This document shows positions 35,874 through 48,098 of a stretch of DNA of 64,000 nucleotides, piece after piece. Position numbers and translations under genes: made by a program. Positions within the stretch are counted from its first letter, which is position 1, and every line of letters starts with the position of its first letter. This stretch comes from Gamarada debralockiae (taxonomy: Eukaryota > Ascomycota > Leotiomycetes > Helotiales > Hyphodiscaceae): contig NXFV01001257.1 of assembly GCA_002803225.1 (NCBI GenBank), positions 62,001-126,000 of the forward strand, read 5' to 3'. Below the pieces are notes generated by a model. It was not told the origin of the DNA. It saw nothing but the letters and a program-made list of their open reading frames with translations, and searched no databases.

Positions 35874-38209
35874 CTATACAGAGACCTCTTTCTCGATATG
35901 TGAAGCAGTAACAGGACCTTTCTCACTCAAAATGTCATTATCGTTCTGATGGGCAAATTCTGTAATTCCGCGTTAGCCCTTGCATCTCATACCACACGAG
36001 AAGTAAAGCTTATGAGTGACATACGATCAACTTTGGTATACTTGAACTTTCTCGCCGGAACGTGATTATCAAAGAGCAAGTCAATCTCGCCAAACGTGCG
36101 GTCCTTGGTCTCGGGAAGGCGATACCAGCACCATATGTTGCAAAGAAGGTTCGTGCCGGCGTAGAAGAGCCCGGTTTTTGCTCCCCAATTCCAGGCTAAG
36201 GAGAGGACAAGGTGTCAGCTTAGGCCACAAGTTGCTCATGTGTTTGATATGACAGGAGTAAGAAGACTCACCGAGAGGAGAAATCATGCGGGGCGTAACG
36301 GAATTACTGAAAATTCCAGTGAGGTTGTACACAAATCTCCCGATGACGATTGTCTTGTACCTCAACCTCCCGGACGGTGTCTCTGCTACAATAGGATAAC
36401 AAGCGGGGCCTATAGTGATCATATTGATCAGTGTCGAAATGACTAACAGGATCTGCAAAATCGCGGTGTTAGCATATACTTGATAGGAGAAGAGAGCTGA
36501 GAGGGGTTTCAGGAGTTCGAGACAACATTCTACTTGAAAGACGTCCTTTTTACGAGCAGAATTCGGGAGTAGAATTCGGGAGTAAAACTCGTTAAATGCA
36601 ATGATTAAGGGAAATGAATTACTCGGAAAAATTTACTCACTCCAACAGCCATCTCAGCGCCCTTTCCTTGAGCCCAACCGAGACCGCCTATCGCTATCAG
36701 GCAGATGAACATGAGCGTCATGCCACCCACTGTCCAGAATCTCGGAGTTAGCATAGCTTCTTCTAGAAAGGATTAAGAGTACCGAGTTTGTTTTAAGGGA
36801 AGCGAGGATGGGAGGAATTCCTTCTCTCGACTCCTGAAAAATTCTGGAATAGGAAGAAAGGAACCTGAGAACACGAACTGTAGATGGTTGATCGGCCGAG
36901 GTGAGGGAACAGAAGCCAGCAAATGATGCCGCCGATAATGTAGCATGCAGAAAGGGAAATATTGACGTCGAACGCTTGGAGTTCAGAAAAGCCCGCCGCT
37001 TCGAGAAAGACGACAGAGTAGCCAAGAATGGCGTTGCCGCAGAGGATTTGGGCAGCCCAGACGACGCAGTTCTGAATCGAGGGAGGAGGAGTCAGCCCGA
37101 TGCCCAACGCGAGAGAACGAGAGTATACTAACGATTTCGGTTCGCCGCAAGTTAGTTCCCTGGAAACACTCGAAAAAACTCGCATTAGCCGTCTCTGCCT
37201 TTTCCAGCTCCGTCGTGTGCCTGATATACGCGAGGGTAGCATCCACCTCCAGCTCCACTTCTGGTGAAGATTGGCGAAGGCGCAACAGACTTTTTCTTGC
37301 CTGATCGAACTTGCCTCGCCTGACAGCATTCCAGGGTGATTCAGGGGCTAGATAAGCGCCAATGAAGAGTGGGATTGGCCATATCCATTGGAGGACGAAA
37401 GGAAGTCGCCAACCGAGATCGCCTTCGAGGCCTGCTACGGCTCGGACGACACCAGAGGAGAGGAGAATACCAGCGCCCCAGCACATGCAGACGTAGGCGG
37501 TGACGTACGGTCTGAGGACTGTGGGGACGACCTCGGAAGCGTAGGTCGTGGAGAGGGTCTTGGTTGGAATGGCTACATCAGCTGCGGTACCATAACGAGT
37601 CGTGTTCGAGGCCTACCTGGAAAACACCCCAAGAAACACCACACATTGACTCCCCCCATGCCAATATGTTTAAGGAGGGCGCAAAAACGGGGATGAAGAT
37701 CATCACCGCCATCCATGTCATAAAAAACATCAAGGTCGGTCTACAGCCGAATCTGTCTTGAGTGTATAAGTTGACAATCAATCCGGCTAACTGGCCGACA
37801 AGAGCAGAGTTTGACAGGCCGGATTGCCACGCAGGAGTGATGAGCTTGTGTCCTACAGAAGCGGAATAAACCCCAAACCGATTTTGAAATTGCGTTTGGC
37901 CGTAGAACGAGGTGATCTATATTCAAGATGTCAGCACAACCCTCCCGGACTCCTTCATCGATGTGTGAAAAAAATTATGAAAACGCTACGAACAATGACC
38001 AAATCGTATCCTTCCATAATTAGGCTAGTGGACAAAAACATAGCCCAGAACACGGCCTTTTTGTATTTTTTCAACGCCTGACGCACTGTCAACAGCCGGT
38101 CCGCTGCGTCGCTTTCCTGCGCATGGTGAATGAGCTCGACGATTTCGGGATTGTTCAAGTCAAAGCCTTTGAGTTCTTGCTCGGTGGGGATGATCCTGTC
38201 AGTAGCCAT
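35874..38209 (-). CDS. MFS sugar permease, maltose/alpha-glucoside type
   Basis: Eight exons: 38209-37994, 37916-37617, 37558-37133, 37071-36875, 36740-36641, 36452-36272, 36195-36025 and 35959-35874, giving 558 aa. Family marks are SLIMEGYDLVI..SFYGQTQFQ in TM1, QLAGLIVNLYTQDRFGCRPT (loop 2-3), TTYASEVVPTVLRPYVTAYV, YLAPESPWNAVRRGKFDQA (the PESP loop of this subfamily), IVAETPSGRLRYKTIVIGR and WNWGAKTGLFYAGTN. Such proteins are proton symporters at the plasma membrane. The true substrate could be another disaccharide or oligosaccharide. It is divergent from the GH127 gene. The donor of exon 1 (GTTCGT) is weak. Upstream, an in-frame stretch reading HENESSKSELPPLSKREQ ends in TAG 6 nt before the ATG and could be the end of a leader exon. 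Confidence 0.85.
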
Positions 38210-38698
38210 ACCGACCTAGATGTTGTCGATGTCGCGGTAGAAAATATGGGGATGCTGTTCCCGCTTGCTTAGAGGAGGCAATTCGGACTTGGAAGATTCA
38301 TTTTCATGTAGACCATAGCGAGCATCATATACTGGAGGCCCCGCAATATTTGCACGCTATGTTAATCCCATGCAAGAAGCTATCAAGCCCGGTGGGTAGA
38401 GCTGGGGGTGGGGCGGCTGTAGCATCCTTGTCAGCACCCCTCGCGGGTGCAAGGATCCGCTCAACCCCAAACAGCCACACCGGTGGGCGGGCGGGGAAAT
38501 TGTTGGGGGAGCTATCGATCAGCCAGATCAAACCTTACACCGGAATTTTGATCTGTTCCTTGCATCAGTCATGTCGGGTGATCGGATCATATGGATACGA
38601 CGATGACTTATCGCGCGACAGGATTTGAGCGACTGAATGTCCGTTTTCAATGTAAAATGTCTAGTTTCAGTCATTCAAGGAAATTGAACAATTGAGAC
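38210..38698. promoter_or_regulatory. bidirectional promoter with paired CreA-type sites and a hairpin
   Basis: This 489-bp gap serves both the permease and the GH127 gene. At 38402-38413, CTGGGG and GTGGGG abut, both matching the CreA/Mig1 consensus SYGGRG; adjacent pairs are the functional form in other fungi. At 38424-38455 an imperfect hairpin occurs (TCCTTGTCAGCACCC opposite GGGTGCAAGGA). Carbon catabolite repression of the pair is a reasonable inference, not shown. Confidence 0.5.
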
Positions 38699-40897
38699 AT
38701 GGCGTATCCGCAGACATCTTTCGTCAATACAACGTTTTCGTCATCGTCTTTTATTTCTCGAAGGCGACAAGTAGTATTTGAGAACACTTTGTTGTATCAA
38801 TTGGACGTCCTGAAGAAGACCGGCCGATATGATGCTTTCAAGTTAAAATGGCATCCTTCATACTCCGACAAGCCAAACAATTGGCCTGTTCCAAATCATT
38901 TGTTTTGGGATTCGGATGTAGCGAAGTGGATCGAAGGCGCCTGTTATTTTCTGAGTTGGAAAGAAAATTCGGAAATTGATGCTGCTATCAAAGAGCTGGT
39001 CGAAATGATCAGATCTGCTCAGCAAGAGGACGGATACCTGAACATCCACTTTACAGTTGTTGAGCCGACGGGGCGTTTCACAAATCTTAGAGACTTGCAT
39101 GAACTGTAATGTTCTCTGCGCCCTCCAGAGCTCAGAGCATGAGATAGCTAATGACTACTGAAGGTACAACGCAGGCCATTTGATCGAAGGTGCGCTAGCG
39201 CATCAAAAACACTACGGAAATGACTCGTTGCTACAACCAATCGTCAGATACGTCGACTTGCTTTGCAAGACCTTTGGTCCAGGTCCAGATCAGAAACACG
39301 GCTATCCTGGTCATCCAGAGATCGAGCTCGCTCTCCTTCGCCTGTTTGAAAGGACGAAAGACATCCGGCATTTGGCCCTGGCTCAATATTTCATAGAGGA
39401 GCGTGGAAATCCACAAGGACAAGATGGTCGTCATTATTACGATGTTGAAGCCGAAGCCAGGGGAGAGGGGGAGCACGAACGACCCTCCTACTGGACTTCC
39501 CCTAGATGTTTTTGGTGAGGCACTCTCTTTTGTCGTAGCTCCACAATAGCTGAATTCAAGCCAGGTATCAACAAGCCCATAAACCAATTATCGAACAAGA
39601 AACAATCGAGGGCCACAGTGTGCGAGCGATGTATCTTCTGACGGCTTTGGCTGACCTTGTCCGCATCGAAGACACTGGCAGCAACGATGCGAAGCGAAAT
39701 GCCTTGGAGCGCCTGTGGACCAACATGGTTGAGAAGAAAATGTACGTGACGGGAGGAATTGGCGCTCAAAAACAATGGGAAGGATTCGGAATCGACTATT
39801 TTCTGCCATCCGGAACCGACGAAGGTGGATGCTATGCAGAGACTTGTGCTGGAATTGGCGTCATGATGCTTGCTGAAAGATTACTTCAGGTAAGCGCGAT
39901 GCCAATTTTGCAACTCAAGTACTGACCATGAGCAGATAGATCTCGACGGAAAGATTGCAGACGTCATGGAACTCTGCTTCCACAATGCTGTTTTGACTGG
40001 CATGTCTGCCAACGGGAAGCAATTCACATATGTCAACCAGCTGGCGTCTACCGACACAGATCTTTCGAAACGTGCCGAATGGTTCACGTGCGCTTGTTGT
40101 CCTCCAAATGTCGCCAGGCTTCTGGGATACATTGGAGGTTACCTGTGGAGCCATAAAGTCGACGAAAAGAGTAAATCTGCGCAAGTCAATGTGCATTTAT
40201 ACTCTTCCGCAACACTCAAGCTTCCAGTGGGCAACACCATCGTAGAATTGGAGCAGCAGTCTAATTGGCCGTGGGACGGCAAGATCAGCTTCTCTCTTCG
40301 GAATACTTCTCAAGTGGCTACTACCATCAAGCTGAGAATTCCTGGTTGGGCGGCAGATTGGCAGGTAAGACATTTTTAGTCAATCCCTAGTATGTTCTAA
40401 CGGACTCGCAGATATCACCGAGTCAGCCCGATGTTGTGCTTGACAAAGGGTACTTGACTCTTTCCCCCGACTGGCTCAAGAGCAATCCTATATTTCAGCT
40501 CAACATTCCATTGAAACCACGATTTATCTCACCTCATCCATATACGAATCAAGACATCGTGGCGCTTGCGCGAGGACCTCTCGTTTATTGTGTTGAAGAC
40601 TTCGACAACCCGTGGGTAGACGACCACTTCAAGAGTTTGCTCTTGAATCCATCCGGAGAGATCACTGAAACTGTGATATCTGATTCAAAACTCGGAGAGT
40701 CATGCATCACTTTGACTGCACATAATGCGGCGTCTTTCCTCGAAGTGGGGAATTCTCTTGGACCTCACATACCCGTCAGTAAAGCACCTTTGAAGGAAAA
40801 AGCAGACGTGGAACAATTGAATTTCATTCCGTATTGTCTTCGCGACAATCGTGGAGGGAAGGGTCATATGAGAGTAGGAATTCGCAGAAAACATTGA
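38699..40897 (+). CDS. GH127 beta-L-arabinofuranosidase-like enzyme
   Basis: Exons 38699-39105, 39164-39514, 39565-39889, 39936-40364 and 40412-40897, 665 aa. The N-terminal alpha/alpha toroid shows YNAGHLIEGALAHQKHYG and CYAETCAGIGVMMLAERLL; WFTCACCPPNVARLLGYIGG completes the active site. Glu345, Cys347, Cys415 and Cys416 align in order with the zinc-binding Glu/Cys set of bacterial HypBA1, in which a cysteine is the nucleophile. Beta-sandwich domains follow (LRIPGWAADWQ; VALARGPLVYCVEDFDNPWV). No signal peptide is visible, so it is probably intracellular, acting on imported arabino-oligosaccharides. Specificity within GH127 and related families (beta-L-Araf versus others) cannot be read directly. 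Confidence 0.9.
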
Positions 40898-41848
40898 GTC
40901 TTGGTTCCGTCGGGGATTCTGACTTGTGATGGATTCTGGGCCCGAGGAGATGTGCGGATGCTCAAAAACCGGGTGATTGAACATGCTTGGAGTGCTCTAT
41001 ATGCCCCTATGTATATACTCCATCTTTAAATTGAAAATTCAGATGCCAAGTGAAAGTCGTCCAGAGTTTTCTCGACGTTGGTCGGTGATTGTTGTGGTGA
41101 TTTCAGGGGGCGTGCTCAGCCAAGCCACGTGAGCGAGTTTGATTGTAGAAGTGATGTGTTGACGGGAGGTGTGCATGTACAAAATACATCCACCCGCCAC
41201 CTGGAGAGGAGAGGGTCGTCGCCCATAACCTCGCAGGCTGAATCGTACGAGACGATTATGTGAGGGCAGGATGCGATTATTCAAATGTAAGAGGAAGGTT
41301 GTACCCGCTCCAATGGAGCCGAAGAAAGCGGAGAGATGCGAGATAGGCTGTCAGAATCGCACACGGCAATGCGGCATAGATAATCTCAAAACAGTAAAAA
41401 GCACCGGGATGCACCCTCTGCCTTAACAGGCCTCCGTAACTCCGGTGGGAGGAAATTGTCTATCCTTCTTCCACAACACGGTCGACGCGTAAACGAGATC
41501 AACAAAGTTTTCAAAACATAATGGCCTTCCATCTCCGCGAACGCCTCATTCACAAGTATGGATTTTGCCGAGGGCATACCTGACCAGATTTAACCCGGTC
41601 TGGATTGAATGGTAGGAAAATCTGGGGTTCCGCTCGCGGGCACAGCCTGCATGGGGAAACGATCACTGCCGGCATGAAAGTAGAGATGATCAGATGGACA
41701 GAGACTTTCCCTTGGAATTTTGCAATTTTCCCCTCTTTCGAAGCCATTGAGTTCTTCCGAGACCAGTGTATATATAAAGAGCAGGATGTTTCAGTGCATT
41801 TCCTTCAATTCAAGCTACTACTAGCCAATTCAAGCGATTCAAGCCTTC
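40898..41848. promoter_or_regulatory. intergenic, promoter of the GH39-like gene
   Basis: A TATATATAAA box at 41769-41778 stands about 70 bp before the ATG at 41849. No other gene supported in the 950 bp. Confidence 0.45.
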
Positions 41849-43819
41849 ATGATGCTCCGAAATCTTTGTTTTGCTCTCCTCTCTGCCACATCAGTGGTAG
41901 GTGGACCCAATGCCTTAGTCAGACGTCAATCTGGAACATCCGTCGTAAATCTGGGCAATAACACTGGCACGCCCGAGCACCTGGCTTCCGGCATTCTGTA
42001 TGGCATTCCAGACACTGCAAATCAGATACCGGATCATTTCTACACTGATAGTGGGTATTCTCAAGTCATTTCTTCCTCTTCCAAGCCACTTCGGAAGCCG
42101 CGAGACACGGCCCACCTCCTAAAACATACCTCGCGTCTCTTGAATCAAACATGGTACACTCAATTCTATCCCGAAGAAGTAATACTAACTCCGAGATCCT
42201 TCGCAGTGGGTTTCAACTACGCAAGAGCTGGTGGGGCTCAAGTTCCGGCTCCAGGAAGAGGTTGGATCTGGGGCTTAACAGAGTACAAGGTAAGTCAATG
42301 AATTGCGCTCCAAACCCCATTATTCCCTGCTAATGACTATATTTGATAGAATCGCTTTGCCTCTGCACTCTCCAACTACAAAACCGCACGGAAATACAAC
42401 GCCAACTTCATCTTTTTGATTCATGATCTCTGGGGAGCAGACGGGACACAGAATTCCTCAGCACCCTACCCAGGTGACGATGGCAATTGGGCGTCATGGG
42501 ATAACTACTTGACACAATGGATTTCGGATATGAATGCCAACGGTGCCACTGCTGGACTGTCAATTGGTAAGGACAATCGGCCCTTTGATTCCCACCTCCC
42601 GCTCACAATAGTGTTTACTCTCATGTATTCTAATTTACTCCCGATATTGCCCCACACCGCCCTGATCACTTGGTTTGCTCTTGAGACATTCTTGATTAGG
42701 AAATTACTGACTACCCGGTGGTTCAGATCTCTGGAACGAACCCGATCTTACGGCATTTTGGGATCGTTCTCAAGCACAATACCTGCAGATGTGGGGCCGT
42801 ACGTGGCATCGGTTGAGGGCTGAGTGGCCAAGTGTTCTCCTAATTGGTCCTGCTTATGCTGGATCACCAAGCACATCGAATACCTGTAAGTTTCACAAGT
42901 CTATCACCAAGCTTTGTCTGACTTTTCAGGGTGGACCGAGTTCTGTAGCTTCGTGAAAAGTAATGCCAGTGTGCCTGACCAATGGGTGTGGCATATGGAA
43001 GGCGGGGGTGGAGACATGGAGTCAAGCTATGGAGAATTGCAAGTTCTTCTTAAGACCTACGGCCTTCCCAACAACCCTGTCAACATCGACGAATACTCTA
43101 CTTACCCAGAACAAGTGCCGTCCGGATCTGCGTGGTGGATAGCACAGTAAGACTATCTTCTATGAAGTATAGAATAGCAAATACTAAATTATCTCCCAGG
43201 CTTGAACGGATCAATGCCCATGGATTGAGAGGAAACTGGCTGAGTGGGTGGGCGCTCCACGACTTCCTGGCCTCCTTACTCTCGAAGCCAAATGCCGGCA
43301 CGTCAAGTTACAGCGAAACCGCGACCGGATATTTCCCAGTTGGAGACTACCAGGTCTACAAATACTACAACTTAAATATGACTGGATATCGAGTCGGCAC
43401 TACCCCTTCAGCAGACCTCGCCATCGACACCTATGCTACAGTAGGCTCTAGCTTGGTCAAGATTCTCTGCGGCGTGCGTATCGAAACTGGAACCTGGCAG
43501 ATAACAGTTAACGATCTTTCGGCTGTGGGATTGGCAACATCTGGAACACTTGATATTCATACATGGGAGTTCTACACTAACGGGTATTATGCTGAGGTGG
43601 ATGCACCAAAAGACCTGGGATGGTACGAGCACACTTATTCTGGAAATAGTGTCACATTTCCTATATATCAAGTCAATACCACGACTGCTTATGCTTTTGA
43701 GTAAGGGCCCCTTCCTAAACTATGGCTAACTCTTCAAAGTTCCCTTCCTCTCACTACTCCCACGCCTCCCAAGCTTGACAGAAGCTAATCCTGAATCAAC
43801 TAGGTTTTATGTTGGATAA
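41849..43819 (+). CDS. secreted GH39-like glycoside hydrolase
   Basis: Seven exons: 41849-42050, 42207-42289, 42350-42566, 42727-42885, 42930-43146, 43200-43700 and 43804-43819, giving 464 aa. A signal peptide (MMLRNLCFALLSATSVVGG) is followed by a likely LVRR processing site. The clan-A TIM barrel shows LASGILYGIPD, MGFNYARAGGAQVPAPGRGW, FIFLIHDLWGADG, then DLWNEPDLTAFW (acid/base Glu172) and HMEGGGGDM...NIDEYS (nucleophile candidate Glu in DEYS). A C-terminal beta-sandwich follows. The first intron (156 nt) has no stop in frame, so an unspliced reading would insert 52 wrong residues; splicing restores YTDMGFNYARAG. The last exon is only 16 nt. Relatives are usually annotated GH39; the substrate is uncertain (xylan- or arabinan-derived glycans are candidates). 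Confidence 0.85.
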
Positions 43820-44669
43820 AGCCCTCCAGTCAAAGTCAGAGCACGTCCACTAGGAGGCTGAATCGAGGATATGCTCGAGAGCTTCAGTGGATGAACGAAG
43901 GGCGCTCCTTGCATATGTGATCTTGACCTTACGTAGTATTCCTTCTTTCGCTACAATTGAATGCCCCCTTCACACTTAACGAAAGAACACTGGCAAGCGA
44001 GTGACCACATTGAAGTGCTCTGCAAATCTTCAACAGAGCCTTACTTGCCACAATTGAATTTGAATATCCCATTCACGCTTAACCAAGGGACATTCGCAAC
44101 CCAGATCACATTGAAGTGCTCTGCAACTCTTCCACAAACCTACTCAAGGCCTATGGTTCCTAGAATACTCAAACTTTCGAGATATCTAGTTCTTGAACTA
44201 GCCTCAGTCCGGTGACACCGGCTTATAGAGTCTTTCACATAGCCCTGAACCTTTTCATCCACCCACGTGACAGATTCCTTTGAACCAGGCACGTGCTAGG
44301 CCTCGGTTTAGCTCATGCCGATATAACCGACCCAATCACGCCTGTCAGCAATTTCAACCTCTCCATCTCCACCTCCACATCTCCCCGCATTTCCAGGTAT
44401 GTCTGAAACATCATGTGCTGTTGCCACCCATTTCCTATCAGCCGCGGGGTGGCCTCAAGTCTGCGGACGAAAATTCTCATCCCATATCTTTAAACCAAAA
44501 ATATTCCCGACTGTCTTGATGACTTTTGAGCCCTAACGAAGGGCTCCCGAAAGCACATGAGCTGTACATATTGCAGATATGCAGCCGTCTATAGGTCTAT
44601 ATCCGAACACATGAGATCATACACCCGTAATTGGAGCTGCTGGGCATAGGCCAATCACGAGATGCAACC
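43820..44669. promoter_or_regulatory. upstream region of the transcription-factor gene
   Basis: An 850-bp gap containing the 95-bp tandem duplication. The rest includes pyrimidine-rich leader sequence around 44340-44400. No gene seen. Confidence 0.4.
43951..44143. repeat. tandem duplication, two units of about 95 bp
   Basis: Unit 1 (43951-44043) and unit 2 (44047-44143) share ACAATTGAAT, TTCACRCTTAAC, CACATTGAAGTGCTCTGCAA and TCTTC(A/C)ACA in the same order. The units differ by small substitutions and indels. They lie upstream of the transcription-factor gene and could hold duplicated binding sites. Confidence 0.7.
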
Positions 44670-47600
44670 ATGAGCAGCGAGGCCGGCCAAACCATTCACC
44701 GCACGGAACCTGAGCCTGGGAGATTCCGATGTCTGGTCTGCCAACAGACGTTCGGACGAGTCGAGCATCTGACTCGTCATTCACGGAGCCACTCGAAAGA
44801 GCGTTATCTAAAGTGCAGTTACTGCCACAAAGGGTTTTATAGGGGGTCAGTACCTCTGGACAGCTTACCGCAATTACCGCTTCCAGTTGACATCTTTCTC
44901 TTTCTCTTTCTCTTTCTCTATTCCCCTCCTCACTTTAGATACACAACTGCTGATCTCTGCTCCAGCGATGCTTTACGACGTCATGAACAGGTTCACAGAG
45001 AGCCGAAAAGAAGCATACTTGGAAGAGGAATCCGGGCTTGTCTAGCCTGTGCGAAAGCACGAAGAAAGTGCAGCGGCGACAATCCTTGCTCTGCTTGCAA
45101 CAAAAGATCGATCGACTGTAGTTATCCACATCCAAACAATGCTAGAAGCAAATCAAGTGGTAAGGGTGTAGACAGAGATTCTATGGCATCTTCTGGTGAA
45201 CAGTCGACTGAGCTCTCTCGTGGGGATGGCCTGGTTGCCAACCAAGCCATCACCAACCCTCAAGGATCCCCAGGATCTTGGTCTAACATGTCTCATTCGC
45301 CTGCAGCTATTGATCGGAGTCATGATAAGCTCAACTTATCGAATCCTGAGCCCCGTTATGACTCCAATGAAAACATTATCACTGGGGCCGCTATTGCAGC
45401 AACAGGCTTTCATAACGTAGGGCGCAACGGTACACAGACTGCGATGCAGCCTCAAATATCTCTTGGCCGTCATATCAATATTTTGGGCCACTCGCGTGAG
45501 ATATCTGCCGTCACGCCTCTTCCGCCATTCCTGAGGGATTCCATGATGGACTTTCAACAAGAAGTAGGCTCTGAAGCTCGACAGACCTGGTCCTCGGGAG
45601 GTTCAGCTCCCCAACCGATGAGCGCTGATACCAACACGCAGCTCTCAAGGACAGCAGAGCCTAACTTCTGGTCCCAAAACGGCCTTTCATCCATCAATTG
45701 GCTACCTGACAACTGGATCCCGGATTTTGATTTTAGCCCTGGAGAACCGCCGCCACAGAATGACTACTCGTGTTCCCCCCAAACGTCTCAAGACCGTTCA
45801 ATGAGCGTTCCGAATGTTGGCAGCGCCGCGTCACACCTGAGTGGAAGTACGCCACCATTCACCAGCGACCACGGGATTGCAAGCCCAGGGACTTCCGAGA
45901 GCCAAGGTGTTGGTTATTATTATGTGGATGGGGACGGCGCGAGACTACCTCGGGTCCGTAAGGCACCACATCGATCTCCACATCAATCCTCAGACCCTTA
46001 TACGCCACTTCCTGGCGTTGATGGACTGGAGTATAACCATGCTAAATTCGGATTCCCAGGCACTGACTATGGAGCTCAAGATGGCGCTGCCGTCTCTTCA
46101 CTAGGGACCAAGCAGATTCCAGTTGAGATCTACAGCGAGATTTTGCATGTCTTCAGTCAAACATGTGTCACATCATCGTACTTCTCTCCGTTTCATTCCG
46201 GGGATTTTCCGTCAATGGAATCGTTAGGGTTCTTCGTTCGCCTCTACATAGAGCACTTTCAACCAATATTACCCTTTATTCATCCGGCGACATTCAATCT
46301 CTCGAGCTCTCACTGGCTACTCACTTTGGCTATGGCCGCAATTGGAAGCCACTATGTTGATGTTGAAGATGTTGAGGTCCTTGTGGTGGCCATGCACGAG
46401 TTTCTCCGGCGTGCTATAAACATGGTAGTGAGTTCGCTTGAAATACCCCCTTGAAAATTCATTGTCTGACAGCAGCAAACCCACAGTTAGAAACAGGGAA
46501 TAATTCAAGCCCCGATGGGCTTGTTTTTGCACAAGTCAGATTACTAAGCTGTATCGGGATGATGTATTGCGGCGACCAGCGGTTAGTTGAGCGTGCAAAG
46601 GCATGTAGCAGCAACTTGATTGCATTTTGTGGCACAGAATGGACAAACTATATAGGACAGGGCGATAAATCGGTGAGGAGCCATGCCGGCAATCAAGCAG
46701 CCAGTGAATGGGAGGCCTGGTGCCATGCCGAAAGTCACCGGAGAACCGGCTATAGCATATGGGTACGATTTAATAATCCCCTTCTTCGTAACTGTCTCCG
46801 CTAATCATCATTATATCAGCTTCTGGACTGCATGTGGTCCTTCCAATTCCAGTTTCGTCCTTTGTTATCCTTGGAAGATGCCAAGGTGCCTGTACCCTGT
46901 CAAGAGGTTCTATGGGAGGCAGACACGGCTCTAGATTGGCAACAACTTTACAGCTGTTCAACACGTGAGTTTCCCCTTGGGAGTTGCAGATAAATAGGAT
47001 TATGCTAACATTATCCCAGAAAATCCATCTTTACATGAAGTCGTTCAAATCTTGTATGTCGAGAAGCGACTCCAATCATCAATGGGCGAATTCAGCAGAA
47101 TCCTTTGCATTCATGCTCTGTTTCGACGTACTTGGGAAGTAGAGGCCTACTTCAAACAACCACTTACACTCTGGAGCCCTGCTGCGGAAAAGCAAGATAT
47201 CAAGTCCAAAGAAACTTCAAGTCCTGTTTGGCTCCCAGGAATTCAAACATACTCGAGATGGAGAAACTCAGCCTGCGACTGTCTCGATATCCTCCACTGG
47301 CACGCAAATAGTGTCATCGGTGCCGCATCAGGGATGGAACACCCGACAGTTCTTCATCTCCACCTTGCTCGAGTCGTTCTGCTCACACCGTTCCAGCAGA
47401 TAGTGCAACTGGCTCAGCTGATGACCAGGGAGCGGGAACCAAAGAGCGACCTGGAAATCACCGAAACAAGAAGCCATGTCCGAAGATGGGCAATGGAGGA
47501 TCAACACAAAGCCAGACTAGCCATGATTCATGCTGGAGTTTTGTTTTGGCATGTTCGTCGATATTCTACCGATGGCTTCTACGAACCTTCCTCTGTTTTT

Positions 47601-47954
47601 CTGGCCACCCTTGCACTGTGGGCTTATGGCACTTTTGCCCAAAATACCTCTGGACCAGCCGGAGATGGCCAGTCTCCGCATAGCGATGACGATGCTGAAT
47701 CTCTATTTCCGACCTCCATGCAGCTGGACAGACCGGCCGACGATGAATTGGTCCAGCTGTTCGTTAAAAGAGGAGGGCTCATGCGAGCAAATATCACAGG
47801 TGTGGGAAACTTGTGCAGTGCGCGGGGTCCAGGCCGAGTATTGCTAGAAGGCAGGAAGTTGCTTGTCGATCTGAAGTGTTGGGGGTATAGCCGAAAAGCT
47901 GTTCGAACATTGGCGTTTCTTGCGGATGTCAGCCAGCGAGAACATGTCGGCTGA
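44670..47954 (+). CDS. C2H2 plus Zn2Cys6 fungal transcription factor
   Basis: Exons 44670-44845, 44966-46427, 46487-46762, 46820-46964 and 47020-47954, 997 aa. Two C2H2 fingers (Cys21/Cys24/His37/His41 and Cys49/Cys52/His65/His69) are followed by a Zn2Cys6 cluster with Cys84, 87, 94, 100, 103 and 110 in C-x2-C-x6-C-x5-C-x2-C-x6-C spacing. A Ser/Pro-rich linker leads to a fungal-specific transcription-factor (PF04082-type) region beginning near residue 540 (FVRLYIEHFQPILPFIHPAT). The first intron (44846-44965) splits the second finger and contains TCTTTC repeats. The ATG at 44670 is the first in frame. This combined finger layout is known from a modest group of fungal regulators. Its position next to the hydrolase and permease genes makes it the natural candidate pathway regulator, which is inference. 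Confidence 0.9.
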
Positions 47955-48098
47955 AGACGAAGGCTGCTTGCTCAATCGTTGGGCATCCACTCAGCGTCAC
48001 TAAGTGTTCTCACAAATTCACGCTTGAAGAATCATATATGAATGGATTACGATATTGCAATACAAATTCTATAGTAAGTCTGCCCTCCCTGAAGAAGC

